Of a stretch of DNA of 64,000 bases, positions 25,852 to 34,548 are shown one piece after another. The position numbers and the translations under genes were made by a program. Each line of letters opens with the position of its first letter. Position 1 is the first letter of the stretch. Source of the stretch: UBA935 sp031556725 (GTDB lineage: Bacteria; Bacillota; Clostridia; Lachnospirales; Lachnospiraceae); contig JAVBSL010000014.1 of NCBI GenBank assembly GCA_031556725.1, forward strand, positions 124,001-188,000, written 5' to 3'. The notes below the pieces were generated by a model that saw nothing but the letters and a program-made list of their open reading frames with translations, was not told the DNA's origin and searched no databases.

Positions 25852-25872
25852 AGTGTGAAAAAGGAATATAAG

Positions 25873-26595
25873 TTAAGAACTTAAGTTAAAGAATTTCAAA
25901 AAGTCTTCCGCAGGGTAATTGATAACCAGTTCCAAAGGAAAAGACATTCTTTTAATAAGTTCCATCGCATATGTAAAATCTCCGACGTGGGCATGACCGT
26001 GGCTGTCACTGGAAAGAAGAACTGGATACCGGTATTTCTTGCACAAATCCAGGACAGTACGGTTATTTTTTGTGGTATTACCCCGATAGCCCCCAGGCAT
26101 CAGAGAACTATTATTAATTTCCAATAATACATGACAGTCCATAGCAGCTTGTACCAATTGTTCATAATCCACCGGATATTTCACATCATCCGGATGAGCG
26201 AGGATCTTCACATAAGGATTTTCCATAGCGGCAATGTAAGCTGCTGTATTTTCCTGTACAGTTCCCGGTTTATGGCAAGGCAGATGCATACCGGCGATAC
26301 AATAATCTAATTTACTCATTATCTCATCATCTAAGTCAAGCAATCCATCATTAGACAAGATATTAACTTCAACACCATAAAGTACATGAATCCCCATTCG
26401 TGATGACGGAGCCAGTGCCAGATTACGAAAATAAGAAGGCGTACAGGCAGGGGAAAGAGCCGGGCCGTGTTCGCTGATGCCCAGTAGCTTCAGATTCTTA
26501 AGTTTTGCCTGCTTCACCATATCAGTAATCGTATCAGTGGTATAGTGCCCGCTGGATATCGTATGGGTATGAACATCAAGTTCTGGTAAAAACAT
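25873..26595 (-). CDS. PHP-domain phosphatase (YcdX-like)
   Basis: A 240-residue PHP phosphoesterase. Metal ligands are seen in DVHTHT (7-12), ISEHGP (about 40-45), YGVEVNIL (73-80), HPDDVKYP (137-144) and the final SSDSHGHAHVG (about 195-205). YcdX-like enzymes are trinuclear zinc phosphatases of small phosphorylated molecules. It sits as a single opposing gene between rhaA and the dehydratase gene, so its promoter region is shared with the main BMC promoter. A link to sugar-phosphate detoxification is possible but unproven. Confidence 0.8.
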   Translation of the reverse strand: MFLPELDVHTHTISSGHYTTDTITDMVKQAKLKNLKLLGISEHGPALSPACTPSYFRNLALAPSSRMGIHVLYGVEVNILSNDGLLDLDDEIMSKLDYCIAGMHLPCHKPGTVQENTAAYIAAMENPYVKILAHPDDVKYPVDYEQLVQAAMDCHVLLEINNSSLMPGGYRGNTTKNNRTVLDLCKKYRYPVLLSSDSHGHAHVGDFTYAMELIKRMSFPLELVINYPAEDFLKFFNLSS

Positions 26596-26627
26596 CCAAA
26601 ATCCTCCTTAAAAAACATAAAAAATAG

Positions 26628-26728
26628 CCAAAACACAACTTTACAACATTATAATAACACAGATACAACACAATAACAATATTATATATGTTGTTTTGGT
26701 TGACATTTAGAAAACATGTGCTTATAAT
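26628..26728 (+). promoter_or_regulatory. Main BMC promoter with flanking inverted repeat
   Basis: A consensus promoter, TTGACA (26700-26705) and TATAAT (26723-26728) with 17-base spacing, drives the dehydratase gene. Just upstream, CCAAAACACAAC (26628-26639) and GTTGTTTTGG (26690-26699) are inverted, with a two-base difference, and ACAATA occurs twice in tandem (26670-26681). These are candidate operators for the DeoR regulator or for the divergent PHP gene. Confidence 0.65.
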
Positions 26729-26777
26729 AAACTCAATTGGAAAAATATCTTGTTTCAAGCTTCAGAAAGGAGCATGC

Positions 26778-29315
26778 ATGGGATTATATAAATATGAAAT
26801 TACCGACATACCGAAAACCGGAAGAATTGATCGATTGATCCGGAACTTATTTGCTACAATGCCTGAAATAGAATCAGCCAGAGCCCGCCTGATTACGGAA
26901 TCTTACCGAATGACCGAAAAAGAACCGCTAATCATCCGCCGAGCTAAGGCTTTTGCTCATATACTGGAAAATCTTCCGATTATTATCAGGGAAGAGGAGC
27001 TGGTGGTGGGAAGTACCACTCTTGCTCCAAGGGGATGCCAGACCTATCCCGAATATTCCTATGAATGGCTGGAAGCAGAGTATGATACCGTGGCAACGCG
27101 AAGTGCCGATCCTTTTTACATATCCGAAGCAGCTAAGAAAGAATTAAAGAAAGCTAACGGTTATTGGAAAGGAAAGACCAACAGTGAACTGGCCACTTCC
27201 TATATGGCTCCCGAAACCTTACTTGCCATGGATCACAATATGTTTACTCCCGGCAATTATTTTTATAACGGAGTGGGACACATAACCGTACAATATGAAA
27301 AAGTACTGGCCATTGGTTTTGGCGGAATCCGCAAGGAAGCTGAAGATGAATTGGCAGAATGTCGCCCCGGTGCCGGTAATTATGCTAAGAAATCTCGCTT
27401 TTTACAGGCGGTAATCCTATCTTGTAATGCGGTTATAACCTATGCAAGGCGTTATGCCCAGTTGGCGGAAAAAGAAGCCGGACAGTGTCAGGATGTGGAT
27501 CGCCGGTCTGAGTTACTGCAGATTGCCGCAAATTGCCGAAAGGTACCGGAAAACGGCGCCGGCAGTTTTTATGAAGCCTGTCAGTCCTTCTGGTTTGTAC
27601 AGCAGTTGATTCAGGTTGAGGCCAGCGGACATTCCATTTCCCCCGGGCGATTTGACCAGTATATGTATCCTTATTATGAAGCAGACCTTCAAAAAGGCAC
27701 CTTAACCAAAGCCTTTGCTCAGGAATTAATTGATTGTATCTGGGTTAAGTTAAATGATTTGAATAAATGCCGGGATGCGGTTTCCGCTGAAGGCTTTGCC
27801 GGTTACAGTCTGTTCCAGAATCTGATTGCCGGCGGACAAAATGCTGACGGTGTGGATGTAACCAATGATTTGTCTTTTATGACCATTCAGGCATCCATGC
27901 ATGTACAATTGCCCCAACCATCTTTTTCAGTCAGAGTGTGGAACGGTTCACCCCATGAGTTTTTGATTAAAGCAGCCGAGCTGACCAGAACCGGCGTAGG
28001 ACTGCCGGCTTACTATAATGATGAAGTTGTGATACCGTCTTTGCTTAACCGTGGACTGACCCTGGCGGATGCCAGAGAATATAACATTATCGGCTGTGTG
28101 GAACCACAAAAAGCCGGAAAGACCGAAGGGTGGCACGATGCGGCATTCTTTAATATGTGCCGGCCTTTGGAACTGGTTTTCTCACAGGGAAAGGACAAGG
28201 GTGTACAGATCGGTGTGAATACTCCGCCGGTAGAGAACATGACTTCCTTTGAAGAATTCTATGATGCTTATAAAACACAAATGAACTATATGATCGAACT
28301 TTTGGTTAATGCGGACAATGCAATAGATACAGCACATGCGGAGCGGTGTCCCCTGCCTTTTCTCTCAAGTATGGTAGATGATTGCATCAAAAAAGGCAAA
28401 ACCGTCCAGGAGGGCGGAGCGGTCTATAATTTCACCGGTCCTCAGGGCTTCGGGGTAGCCAACATGGCGGATTCGCTATATGCCATTAAGAAATTAGTAT
28501 TTGATGAAAACAAGGTTACCTTAAAAGAATATAAAGAGGCCTTAGTGCTGAATTACGGAAAAGGGCTGACCCAGGATGGGGTAGCAGATATTACATCTCA
28601 GATTGCTCAGGAATTGATGAATGCCGGACAGCATCTGGGAGAAAAAGAAATCGCGGCCATCATGGCAACTGTCATGGAAAGTGCCCAGTCTGATGAAGTG
28701 CGGGAAAAAGGGGAACGGTTGCTGCAGTTGATTGAAGCGGTTCCTAAATTCGGTAATGACATCCCGGAAGTAGATGCTTTTGCCAGAGATGTGGCGTATA
28801 CCTATACAAGACCTTTGCAGGAATATCAGAATCCCAGAGGGGGTATTTTTCAAGCGGGATTGTATCCGGTATCGGCTAACGTTCCGTTAGGAGCCCAGAC
28901 CGGAGCAACGCCGGACGGAAGACTGGCCGGCACACCGGTGGCAGACGGGGTATCACCCTCAGCCGGAAAGGATATAAACGGTCCTACTGCAGCGGCCAAC
29001 TCGGTAGCAAGACTGGATCACTATATTGCTTCCAACGGCACTTTATTTAATCAGAAGTTTCATCCCTCAGCCCTTAGCGGCCGGGCCGGATTAGAAAAAT
29101 TTGTGGCATTGGTCAGGTCCTATTTTGACTTAAAGGGCAGTCACATGCAGTTTAACGTAGTTAGTAGAGAAACTCTTCTGGATGCCCAGAAGAATCCGGA
29201 GAAATACCAACACCTTGTGGTGCGGGTAGCTGGTTACAGTGCGTTGTTCACCACTTTGTCACGTTCTCTGCAGGATGATATCATCAACCGGACCGAGCAG
29301 GGATTTGGTAATTGA
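26778..29315 (+). CDS. Glycyl-radical 1,2-propanediol dehydratase (B12-independent)
   Basis: An 845-residue glycyl radical enzyme that dehydrates 1,2-propanediol to propionaldehyde inside the microcompartment. The thiyl/acid pair lies in GCVEPQ (Cys440, Glu442), an active-site His is at 168 (NGVGH), and the radical Gly819 lies in RVAGYS near the C-terminus. GCVEPQ is the diol/glycerol dehydratase form and not that of pyruvate formate-lyase or choline lyase. The enzyme is about 55 residues longer than clostridial glycerol dehydratase, the extra lying between Cys440 and Gly819. ATG 26778 follows AAAGGAG. No clear encapsulation peptide is seen at either end. Its activase is the next gene. Confidence 0.9.
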   Translation: MGLYKYEITDIPKTGRIDRLIRNLFATMPEIESARARLITESYRMTEKEPLIIRRAKAFAHILENLPIIIREEELVVGSTTLAPRGCQTYPEYSYEWLEAEYDTVATRSADPFYISEAAKKELKKANGYWKGKTNSELATSYMAPETLLAMDHNMFTPGNYFYNGVGHITVQYEKVLAIGFGGIRKEAEDELAECRPGAGNYAKKSRFLQAVILSCNAVITYARRYAQLAEKEAGQCQDVDRRSELLQIAANCRKVPENGAGSFYEACQSFWFVQQLIQVEASGHSISPGRFDQYMYPYYEADLQKGTLTKAFAQELIDCIWVKLNDLNKCRDAVSAEGFAGYSLFQNLIAGGQNADGVDVTNDLSFMTIQASMHVQLPQPSFSVRVWNGSPHEFLIKAAELTRTGVGLPAYYNDEVVIPSLLNRGLTLADAREYNIIGCVEPQKAGKTEGWHDAAFFNMCRPLELVFSQGKDKGVQIGVNTPPVENMTSFEEFYDAYKTQMNYMIELLVNADNAIDTAHAERCPLPFLSSMVDDCIKKGKTVQEGGAVYNFTGPQGFGVANMADSLYAIKKLVFDENKVTLKEYKEALVLNYGKGLTQDGVADITSQIAQELMNAGQHLGEKEIAAIMATVMESAQSDEVREKGERLLQLIEAVPKFGNDIPEVDAFARDVAYTYTRPLQEYQNPRGGIFQAGLYPVSANVPLGAQTGATPDGRLAGTPVADGVSPSAGKDINGPTAAANSVARLDHYIASNGTLFNQKFHPSALSGRAGLEKFVALVRSYFDLKGSHMQFNVVSRETLLDAQKNPEKYQHLVVRVAGYSALFTTLSRSLQDDIINRTEQGFGN

Positions 29316-29336
29316 ACCCAGGAGGAAAGTGATCAT

Positions 29337-30131
29337 ATGGAAAACTATATGCAGACAAGGGGACGCATATTTGATATTCAACGATACTCCATTCATGACG
29401 GAAACGGTATCCGCACCATTATTTTTTTAAAAGGCTGTGTGCTTCGGTGCCGGTGGTGCTGTAATCCCGAGTCCCAGGAGTATGACATCCAAAAGATGAC
29501 AGTACAGGGCGAAGAAAAGATTATCGGTAGAGATGTTACGGTGGCCGAGGTCATGGAAACCGTGGAGAAGGATCGCCCTTATTATTACCGATCTGGTGGC
29601 GGGCTTACTCTTTCGGGAGGCGAAAGCTTGTGTCAGCCGGAATTTGCGGAAGGATTACTGCGGGCTGCTCATGAAAGCGGCATCAGTACAGCGATGGAAA
29701 GCATGGGCTGTGCGGAGTATTCGGTGATCGAAAGAATTCTTCCTTATTTAGACCAGTATCTTCTTGATATCAAGCATATGAACTCGGCGAAACATCAAGA
29801 GTTCACCGGCAAAGGCAATGAACTGATGCTGGAAAATGCTGCTCGAATTGCCAGATCCGGACAGACTGAACTCAGCATTCGGATTCCGGTTATTCCGGGA
29901 TTTAACGATACAGCAGCGGAAATTGAAGCAATTGCACGTTTTGCCGGTACCCTGCAAGGGGTCAAAAGGATCCATTTGCTGCCCTATCACCGATTGGGTC
30001 AGGATAAATATGAAGGATTGGGGAGAACCTATCTGATGAAAGATAGTAAACCACCTTCCGAAGAACAGATGCAGGAATTGTTGCAGATTGCCGGAAAAAC
30101 TTCCGGTTTAGAATGTCAGATTGGCGGATGA
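29337..30131 (+). CDS. Glycyl-radical enzyme activating protein (radical SAM)
   Basis: A 264-residue radical SAM activase that abstracts the Gly hydrogen of the dehydratase. The cluster motif is C34-x3-C38-x2-C41 (GCVLRCRWC), followed by the SAM-binding LTLSGGES near residue 90. Many activases of diol or choline enzymes carry a ferredoxin-like insertion with two more [4Fe-4S] clusters after this motif. Here the Cys residues for it are absent and the protein is short, more like pyruvate formate-lyase activase. An AGGAGG site precedes the ATG, 21 bases after the dehydratase stop. Confidence 0.9.
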   Translation: MENYMQTRGRIFDIQRYSIHDGNGIRTIIFLKGCVLRCRWCCNPESQEYDIQKMTVQGEEKIIGRDVTVAEVMETVEKDRPYYYRSGGGLTLSGGESLCQPEFAEGLLRAAHESGISTAMESMGCAEYSVIERILPYLDQYLLDIKHMNSAKHQEFTGKGNELMLENAARIARSGQTELSIRIPVIPGFNDTAAEIEAIARFAGTLQGVKRIHLLPYHRLGQDKYEGLGRTYLMKDSKPPSEEQMQELLQIAGKTSGLECQIGG

Positions 30132-30135
30132 TAGT

Positions 30136-30507
30136 ATGAGAGATTATCAAGGAAACGAGGAAAAAGCCAGAATTGTACAGGAACTGGTTCCGGGGAAGCA
30201 GGTTACTATTGCGCACTTGATTGCCAATCCGGATCGGTCACTTTATGAAAAAATGGGAATGGATATCGGAGTGAATTTTCCTAAGTCGGCTATCGGAATC
30301 GTCACCATTAGTCCGGCGGAAGCGGCGATTATTGCGGCGGACATTGCGGTCAAGGCAGCGGGCGTGGAATTGGGATTTGTAGACCGGTGTAACGGAACCC
30401 TGATTGTAACCGGAACGGTATCGGAAACCGAAGCGGCGTTAAGGGCAATTTTGGATTATACCGAAACAAAAATGGGATTTGAGGGATGTGATATTACAAA
30501 AACATAA
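30136..30507 (+). CDS. pduU: BMC shell protein, PduU/EutS-type permuted hexamer
   Basis: A 123-residue shell protein with the circularly permuted BMC fold of PduU/EutS. PGKQVTIAHLIANPD (about 18-32) is the diagnostic N-terminal element that forms the small beta-barrel cap, and ISPAEAAIIAADIAVKAAGVELGFVDR follows. PduU hexamers form facets and have been linked to cargo binding. ATG 30136 lies four bases after the activase stop, which fits better than an upstream TTG overlapping it. It is separated from the rest of the shell genes by a second promoter. Confidence 0.9.
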   Translation: MRDYQGNEEKARIVQELVPGKQVTIAHLIANPDRSLYEKMGMDIGVNFPKSAIGIVTISPAEAAIIAADIAVKAAGVELGFVDRCNGTLIVTGTVSETEAALRAILDYTETKMGFEGCDITKT

Positions 30508-30524
30508 AACAACACAAAAACAAG

Positions 30525-30553
30525 TTGACACATGTGGTATTGTGTGGTATTGT
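30525..30553 (+). promoter_or_regulatory. Internal BMC promoter overlapped by a tandem repeat operator
   Basis: TTGACA (30525-30530) and TATTGT (30548-30553) have 17-base spacing. The space between and into the -10 consists of two exact tandem copies of TGTGGTATTG (30533-30542 and 30543-30552). Direct repeats with one helical turn spacing over a promoter are typical of DeoR-type operators, and a DeoR gene ends this locus. Confidence 0.65.
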
Positions 30554-30618
30554 TTTTATAGAAACAAATAAAACCCAAAATAGAGATAAATAAGTAACCC
30601 AAGGAGGAGAATACAGTT

Positions 30619-31419
30619 ATGTTAAATGAATTTGAAATCAAAAAAGAGATGTGTGAGATCGGTAAAAGGGTTTATGACCGTGGTATGGTGGCATCCAATG
30701 ACGGTAATTTTTCCGTTAAATTGAATGACAATGAATTTTTATGTACACCGACAGGTGTCAGCAAGGGCTTTATGACCCCGGAATATATTTGTAAGGTTGA
30801 CGCTGAAGGTAAAGTGATTCAGGCTAATAAGGGCTTTCGGCCTTCTTCGGAAATTAAGATGCATATGCGTGTTTATAAAGAAAGACCGGATGTAAAGTCA
30901 GTAGTACATGCACATCCTTTGTATGCTACCAGCTTTGCGATTGCCGGAATTCCTTTGAGCCAGCCCATCATGCCGGAGGCAATCATTTTCCTTGGCTGTG
31001 TACCCATTGCTGAATACGGTACCCCTTCTACAGACGAAATCCCGGAAGCGGTATCTAAGTATTTACCTTACTATGATGCAGTATTACTGGAGAATCATGG
31101 TGCACTGGCTTATTCAGATTCTTTGCTGAACGCTTATCACAAAATGGAATCAGTAGAATTCTATGCCCGTTTATTATACCAGTCAAAAATGCTGGGCGGA
31201 CCCAAGGAATTATCCCAGACCCAGATTGAGAGACTGTATGAAATCAGAAGAAGTATGGGACTTTCCGGCAAACATCCGGCTGACTTATGTCCTAATAAAA
31301 AAGACGGCAAAGTCAGCTGTCATTCCTGCGGTTCCTGTGGAAGCAGCACACCGGAAAATGTCAATGCTGATTTGGTAGCATCGATTACCCGGAAAGTAAT
31401 GGAACAACTGGGGATCTGA
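30619..31419 (+). CDS. Class II aldolase, L-rhamnulose/L-fuculose-1-phosphate aldolase, BMC cargo
   Basis: A 266-residue class II aldolase that splits rhamnulose- or fuculose-1-phosphate into DHAP and L-lactaldehyde. Zinc ligands are H97 and H99 (VVHAHP) and H160 (LLENHGAL), with the substrate loop ASNDGNFSVK near 25-34 and TPTGVSKG at 43-50. After the catalytic domain comes a Cys-rich linker (CHSCGSCGSS, 234-243) and then an amphipathic C-terminal helix at 248-266, which looks like an encapsulation peptide. The protein should be drawn into the microcompartment, as in fucose/rhamnose-type glycyl-radical BMCs. AAGGAGGAG precedes the ATG. Confidence 0.9.
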   Translation: MLNEFEIKKEMCEIGKRVYDRGMVASNDGNFSVKLNDNEFLCTPTGVSKGFMTPEYICKVDAEGKVIQANKGFRPSSEIKMHMRVYKERPDVKSVVHAHPLYATSFAIAGIPLSQPIMPEAIIFLGCVPIAEYGTPSTDEIPEAVSKYLPYYDAVLLENHGALAYSDSLLNAYHKMESVEFYARLLYQSKMLGGPKELSQTQIERLYEIRRSMGLSGKHPADLCPNKKDGKVSCHSCGSCGSSTPENVNADLVASITRKVMEQLGI

Positions 31420-31421
31420 TT

Positions 31422-31892
31422 ATGGATGAACAGATGATCAGCCAGATAGTTGAAAAGGTTCTTAAAGAAACCGGGCAGATCATGACATTAGAAATGGCTG
31501 CAGCACTGATTGCCCGAGTGGAAGAGAAAGCCAGGAGTATGAATCTGGCTGTGGTCATTGCGGTAGCCGATAAGGCGGCAAGACCGGTGGCAGTCCATTC
31601 TATGGATGATGCTTACATAGCCAGTTTTGATATTGCATTGAACAAAGCCTATACCTGCGCCGGACTTAAAATGTCCACGGCGGAGCTTGGCCGGTTAAGT
31701 CAGCCGGGGGGACCGCTATATGGTATTCAGCATACCAACGAAGGTAAAATTGTAATTTTTGGTGGCGGCGAAGTATTGGAACAAAACGGAAGAATATTAG
31801 GAGCTTTAGGCGTAAGCGGTGGAAACCTGGAACAGGATACAGCCTTGGCAGCATATGGCAGAGAGATATTCGAAAATTTGGAAAGGAATTAA
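31422..31892 (+). CDS. HbpS/GlcG-family protein, BMC-associated
   Basis: A 156-residue protein of the GlcG/HbpS family, the fold also found as the C-terminal domain of PduO. The core runs from LEMAAALIARVEEKARSMNL through PLYGIQHTNEGKIVIFGGG and ALGVSGG. Relatives bind haem or cobalamin, and the role in B12-independent compartments is not settled. The first 17 residues form an amphipathic helix (EQMISQIVEKVLKE) like the encapsulation helices of its neighbours, so it is probably cargo. It begins two bases after the aldolase stop. Confidence 0.8.
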   Translation: MDEQMISQIVEKVLKETGQIMTLEMAAALIARVEEKARSMNLAVVIAVADKAARPVAVHSMDDAYIASFDIALNKAYTCAGLKMSTAELGRLSQPGGPLYGIQHTNEGKIVIFGGGEVLEQNGRILGALGVSGGNLEQDTALAAYGREIFENLERN

Positions 31893-31893
31893 T

Positions 31894-33282
31894 ATGTCTG
31901 TAAGTGAACAAATGGTACAGGATGTAGTAAAAGAAGTAGTTGCCAAGCTTCAGATCAGTGCCGATGTGACTGGAAGTAAAGGCGTATTCAGTGATATGAA
32001 TGAAGCGATTAAAGCTGCCGGAGCGGCTCAGGAGCAGGTCCGCATCATGTCCATGGATCAGCGGGAAAAAATCATTTCCGTGATTCGCAGAAAAACGAAG
32101 GAAAATGCCGAGATTCTGGCCCGGATGGGGGTACAGGAAACCGGTATGGGAAATGTGGGGCATAAGATTTTAAAACACCATCTGGTGGCAGAAAAGACTC
32201 CCGGAACGGAAGACATCACCACCACGGCCTGGTCAGGAGACCGGGGTCTGACCCTGGTGGAAATGGGTCCTTTCGGTGTCATTGGCGCCATCACCCCTTG
32301 TACAAATCCTTCCGAAACGATTATCTGCAATACCATGGGAATGTTGGCCGGGGGAAACACAGTAGTGTTCAACCCTCATCCGGCAGCCATTAAGACATCA
32401 ATATACGCAGTTAATTTATTAAATGAAGCTTCCCTGGAGGCTGGCGGTCCGGACAATATTGCCTGTACGGTAGCCAATCCGACTCTGGAAAGCAGTGATA
32501 TCATGATGAAACATAAAGATATCGGATTGTTGGTGGCAACCGGCGGTCCGGGAGTGGTAACCGCAGTGCTTTCCTCCGGTAAAAGAGGAATCGGAGCCGG
32601 GGCCGGTAATCCGCCGGTATTAGTAGACGAAACCGCAGACATCAGAAAAGCAGCAGAAGATATTGTAAATGGCTGTACCTTTGATAATAACCTGCCTTGT
32701 ATCGCAGAAAAGGAAATCGTCGCAGTAGAATCGATTGCCGATGAATTGATGCATTATATGACCCGGGAGCAGGGCTGTTATCTGGCTTCACCCGAGGAAC
32801 TAGACAGACTGACAGCGACAGTCCTCACACCCAAAGGATTAAACCGGAAGTGTGTAGGCAAAAGTGCTCAGGTACTGCTATCTATGATTGGCATTAACGT
32901 GCCGGATAATATCCGTTGCATCGTCTTTGAAGGAGAAAAAGAGCATCCATTGATTGCCGAAGAGTTGATGATGCCTATTCTTGGAATGGTAAGAGCAAAG
33001 GATTTTGATGATGGTGTAGAAAAGTCAATTTGGCTCGAACATGGAAATCGACACTCTGCTCACATCCATTCTAAAAACGTAGTAAACATTACAAAATATG
33101 CCAAAGCACTGGATACGGCAATTCTGGTAAAGAACGCCCCTTCTTATGCGGCTTTAGGCTTTGGCGGCGAAGGATATTGTACCTTTACCATTGCCAGCCG
33201 GACCGGCGAAGGACTTACCAGTGCCAGTGCATTTACCAAACGCAGACGCTGCGTAATGTCGGATAGTCTCTGCATACGGTAA
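31894..33282 (+). CDS. pduP: CoA-acylating propionaldehyde dehydrogenase, BMC cargo
   Basis: A 462-residue aldehyde dehydrogenase of the PduP/EutE group that turns propionaldehyde, NAD+ and CoA into propionyl-CoA. Catalytic Cys269 lies in NNLPCIAEKE. GPFGVIGAITPCTNPSETI (about 127-145) and the TGGPGVV cofactor loop are typical. The N-terminal helix (SEQMVQDVVKEVVAKL, 4-19) is an encapsulation peptide followed by a flexible linker. It starts one base after the previous stop. In the pathway it oxidises half of the aldehyde while the next gene's dehydrogenase regenerates NAD+. Confidence 0.92.
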   Translation: MSVSEQMVQDVVKEVVAKLQISADVTGSKGVFSDMNEAIKAAGAAQEQVRIMSMDQREKIISVIRRKTKENAEILARMGVQETGMGNVGHKILKHHLVAEKTPGTEDITTTAWSGDRGLTLVEMGPFGVIGAITPCTNPSETIICNTMGMLAGGNTVVFNPHPAAIKTSIYAVNLLNEASLEAGGPDNIACTVANPTLESSDIMMKHKDIGLLVATGGPGVVTAVLSSGKRGIGAGAGNPPVLVDETADIRKAAEDIVNGCTFDNNLPCIAEKEIVAVESIADELMHYMTREQGCYLASPEELDRLTATVLTPKGLNRKCVGKSAQVLLSMIGINVPDNIRCIVFEGEKEHPLIAEELMMPILGMVRAKDFDDGVEKSIWLEHGNRHSAHIHSKNVVNITKYAKALDTAILVKNAPSYAALGFGGEGYCTFTIASRTGEGLTSASAFTKRRRCVMSDSLCIR

Positions 33283-33312
33283 TAAATATTAGAAAATTTG
33301 AAAGGAGACGTT

Positions 33313-34518
33313 ATGAGCAATATAAATGCAATCGATGTGGAAGCCGTAGTAAAACAAGTGCTGGAAAATATGATGGACCGTTCACCGGCCCAGACCTCAG
33401 CAGGAAATGTTACTATCCCTCAGACTGCCAAAGTGGCTATGCTGACCGCATTGGAAAAATATGAAGTAAAAGAGTTCCCGATCCCAACCGTGGGCGATGG
33501 AGATATTCTGGTAAAAGTAGAGGGATGCGGCATCTGTGGAACCGATGCCCATGAATTCAAAAAAGATCCCTTCGGCCTGATCCCTGTTGCGCTGGGACAT
33601 GAAGGAACCGGCGAAATTGTAAAAATGGGTAAGAACGTTAAAGCCGACAGTGCCGGAAAACCCTTAAAAATAGGGGATAAAGTAGTTACCTGCATGATTT
33701 TTAAAGATAATCCGGACATCACCATGTTTGATCTGAACAAGCAAAATGTGGGAGGTGCCGATGTATATGGATTACTTCCGGATGATGAGATTCACTTGAA
33801 TGGATGGTTTTCGGATTACATATTAATTAGAGAAGGCTCCACAGTATTTAATGTCAGTGATTTGGATTTGAAATCCCGCATTCTCATTGAGCCTTGTGCA
33901 GTACTCATTCATGCGGTTGAAAGAGCTAAGAGCACCGGTATTATACGGTTTAACAGCAGAGTGGTAGTACAGGGATGCGGTCCCATCGGACTGATCTGTA
34001 TCGCCGTACTCCGCACCATGGGTATCCAGAATATCGTAGCTGTTGACGGAGAACAGAAGCGACTGGATTTTGCCAAAGAAATGGGTGCAGAGAAGTCAGT
34101 TAACTTCAAGGATCATCAGGGTATAGAAGCGCTGAGTAAAGCAGTAGAAAATGCCTTTGGCGGACATCCGGCTGATTTTGCTTTTCAGTGTACCGGAGCA
34201 CCGGGCGGACACTCCAACATTTATAAGTTTATCAGAAACGGCGGCGGTTTGTGCGAATTGGGATTCTTCATCAATAACGGGGATGCAACGATTAATCCTC
34301 ATTTGGATATTTGCTCCAAAGAACTTACCATTGTGGGCTCATGGGTATATACCTTAAGAGATTATGCAACTACCTTTGATTTCTTAAAACGGGCTCAGGG
34401 AATCGGCCTCCCCATTGAAAAGCTGATTACTCACGAGTACCCATTGGATCAGATAAATGAAGCACATGTGACCAACTTGAAAATGGAAGGGCTGAAAATA
34501 GCCATTATTAACAAGTAA
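33313..34518 (+). CDS. Zn-dependent medium-chain alcohol dehydrogenase, BMC cargo
   Basis: A 401-residue medium-chain dehydrogenase, likely reducing propionaldehyde to 1-propanol or lactaldehyde to propanediol inside the shell. GCGICGTDAHE (71-81) and GHEG (H96, E97) form the catalytic zinc site, and GCGPIGL (about 223-229) binds NAD(H). The four-Cys structural zinc loop expected after VVTC is replaced by a Cys-free stretch. Residues 6-20 (IDVEAVVKQVLENMM) form an encapsulation helix. BMC loci mostly use iron-type PduQ enzymes, so the zinc type is a feature of this locus. ATG 33313 follows AAAGGAG. Confidence 0.85.
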   Translation: MSNINAIDVEAVVKQVLENMMDRSPAQTSAGNVTIPQTAKVAMLTALEKYEVKEFPIPTVGDGDILVKVEGCGICGTDAHEFKKDPFGLIPVALGHEGTGEIVKMGKNVKADSAGKPLKIGDKVVTCMIFKDNPDITMFDLNKQNVGGADVYGLLPDDEIHLNGWFSDYILIREGSTVFNVSDLDLKSRILIEPCAVLIHAVERAKSTGIIRFNSRVVVQGCGPIGLICIAVLRTMGIQNIVAVDGEQKRLDFAKEMGAEKSVNFKDHQGIEALSKAVENAFGGHPADFAFQCTGAPGGHSNIYKFIRNGGGLCELGFFINNGDATINPHLDICSKELTIVGSWVYTLRDYATTFDFLKRAQGIGLPIEKLITHEYPLDQINEAHVTNLKMEGLKIAIINK

Positions 34519-34548
34519 ACAGTTGGCAGGAGAGGAAGTGGTAAGCCT

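Noticed and set aside
26628..26699. A catabolite-control cre site upstream of the dehydratase gene
   Set aside because: The inverted repeat CCAAAACA/TGTTTTGG-like sequence has wrong spacing and lacks the CG centre of cre sites. It is kept only as an unassigned repeat.
26778..29315. Pyruvate formate-lyase as identity of the glycyl radical enzyme
   Set aside because: Only one active-site Cys is present, in GCVEPQ, and the C-terminal motif and BMC context fit a diol dehydratase. PFL has an adjacent Cys-Cys pair.
31422..31892. PduO adenosyltransferase, implying B12 dependence
   Set aside because: Only the HbpS/GlcG-like part is present. The ATP:cobalamin adenosyltransferase domain is missing and no PduCDE genes are in the locus.
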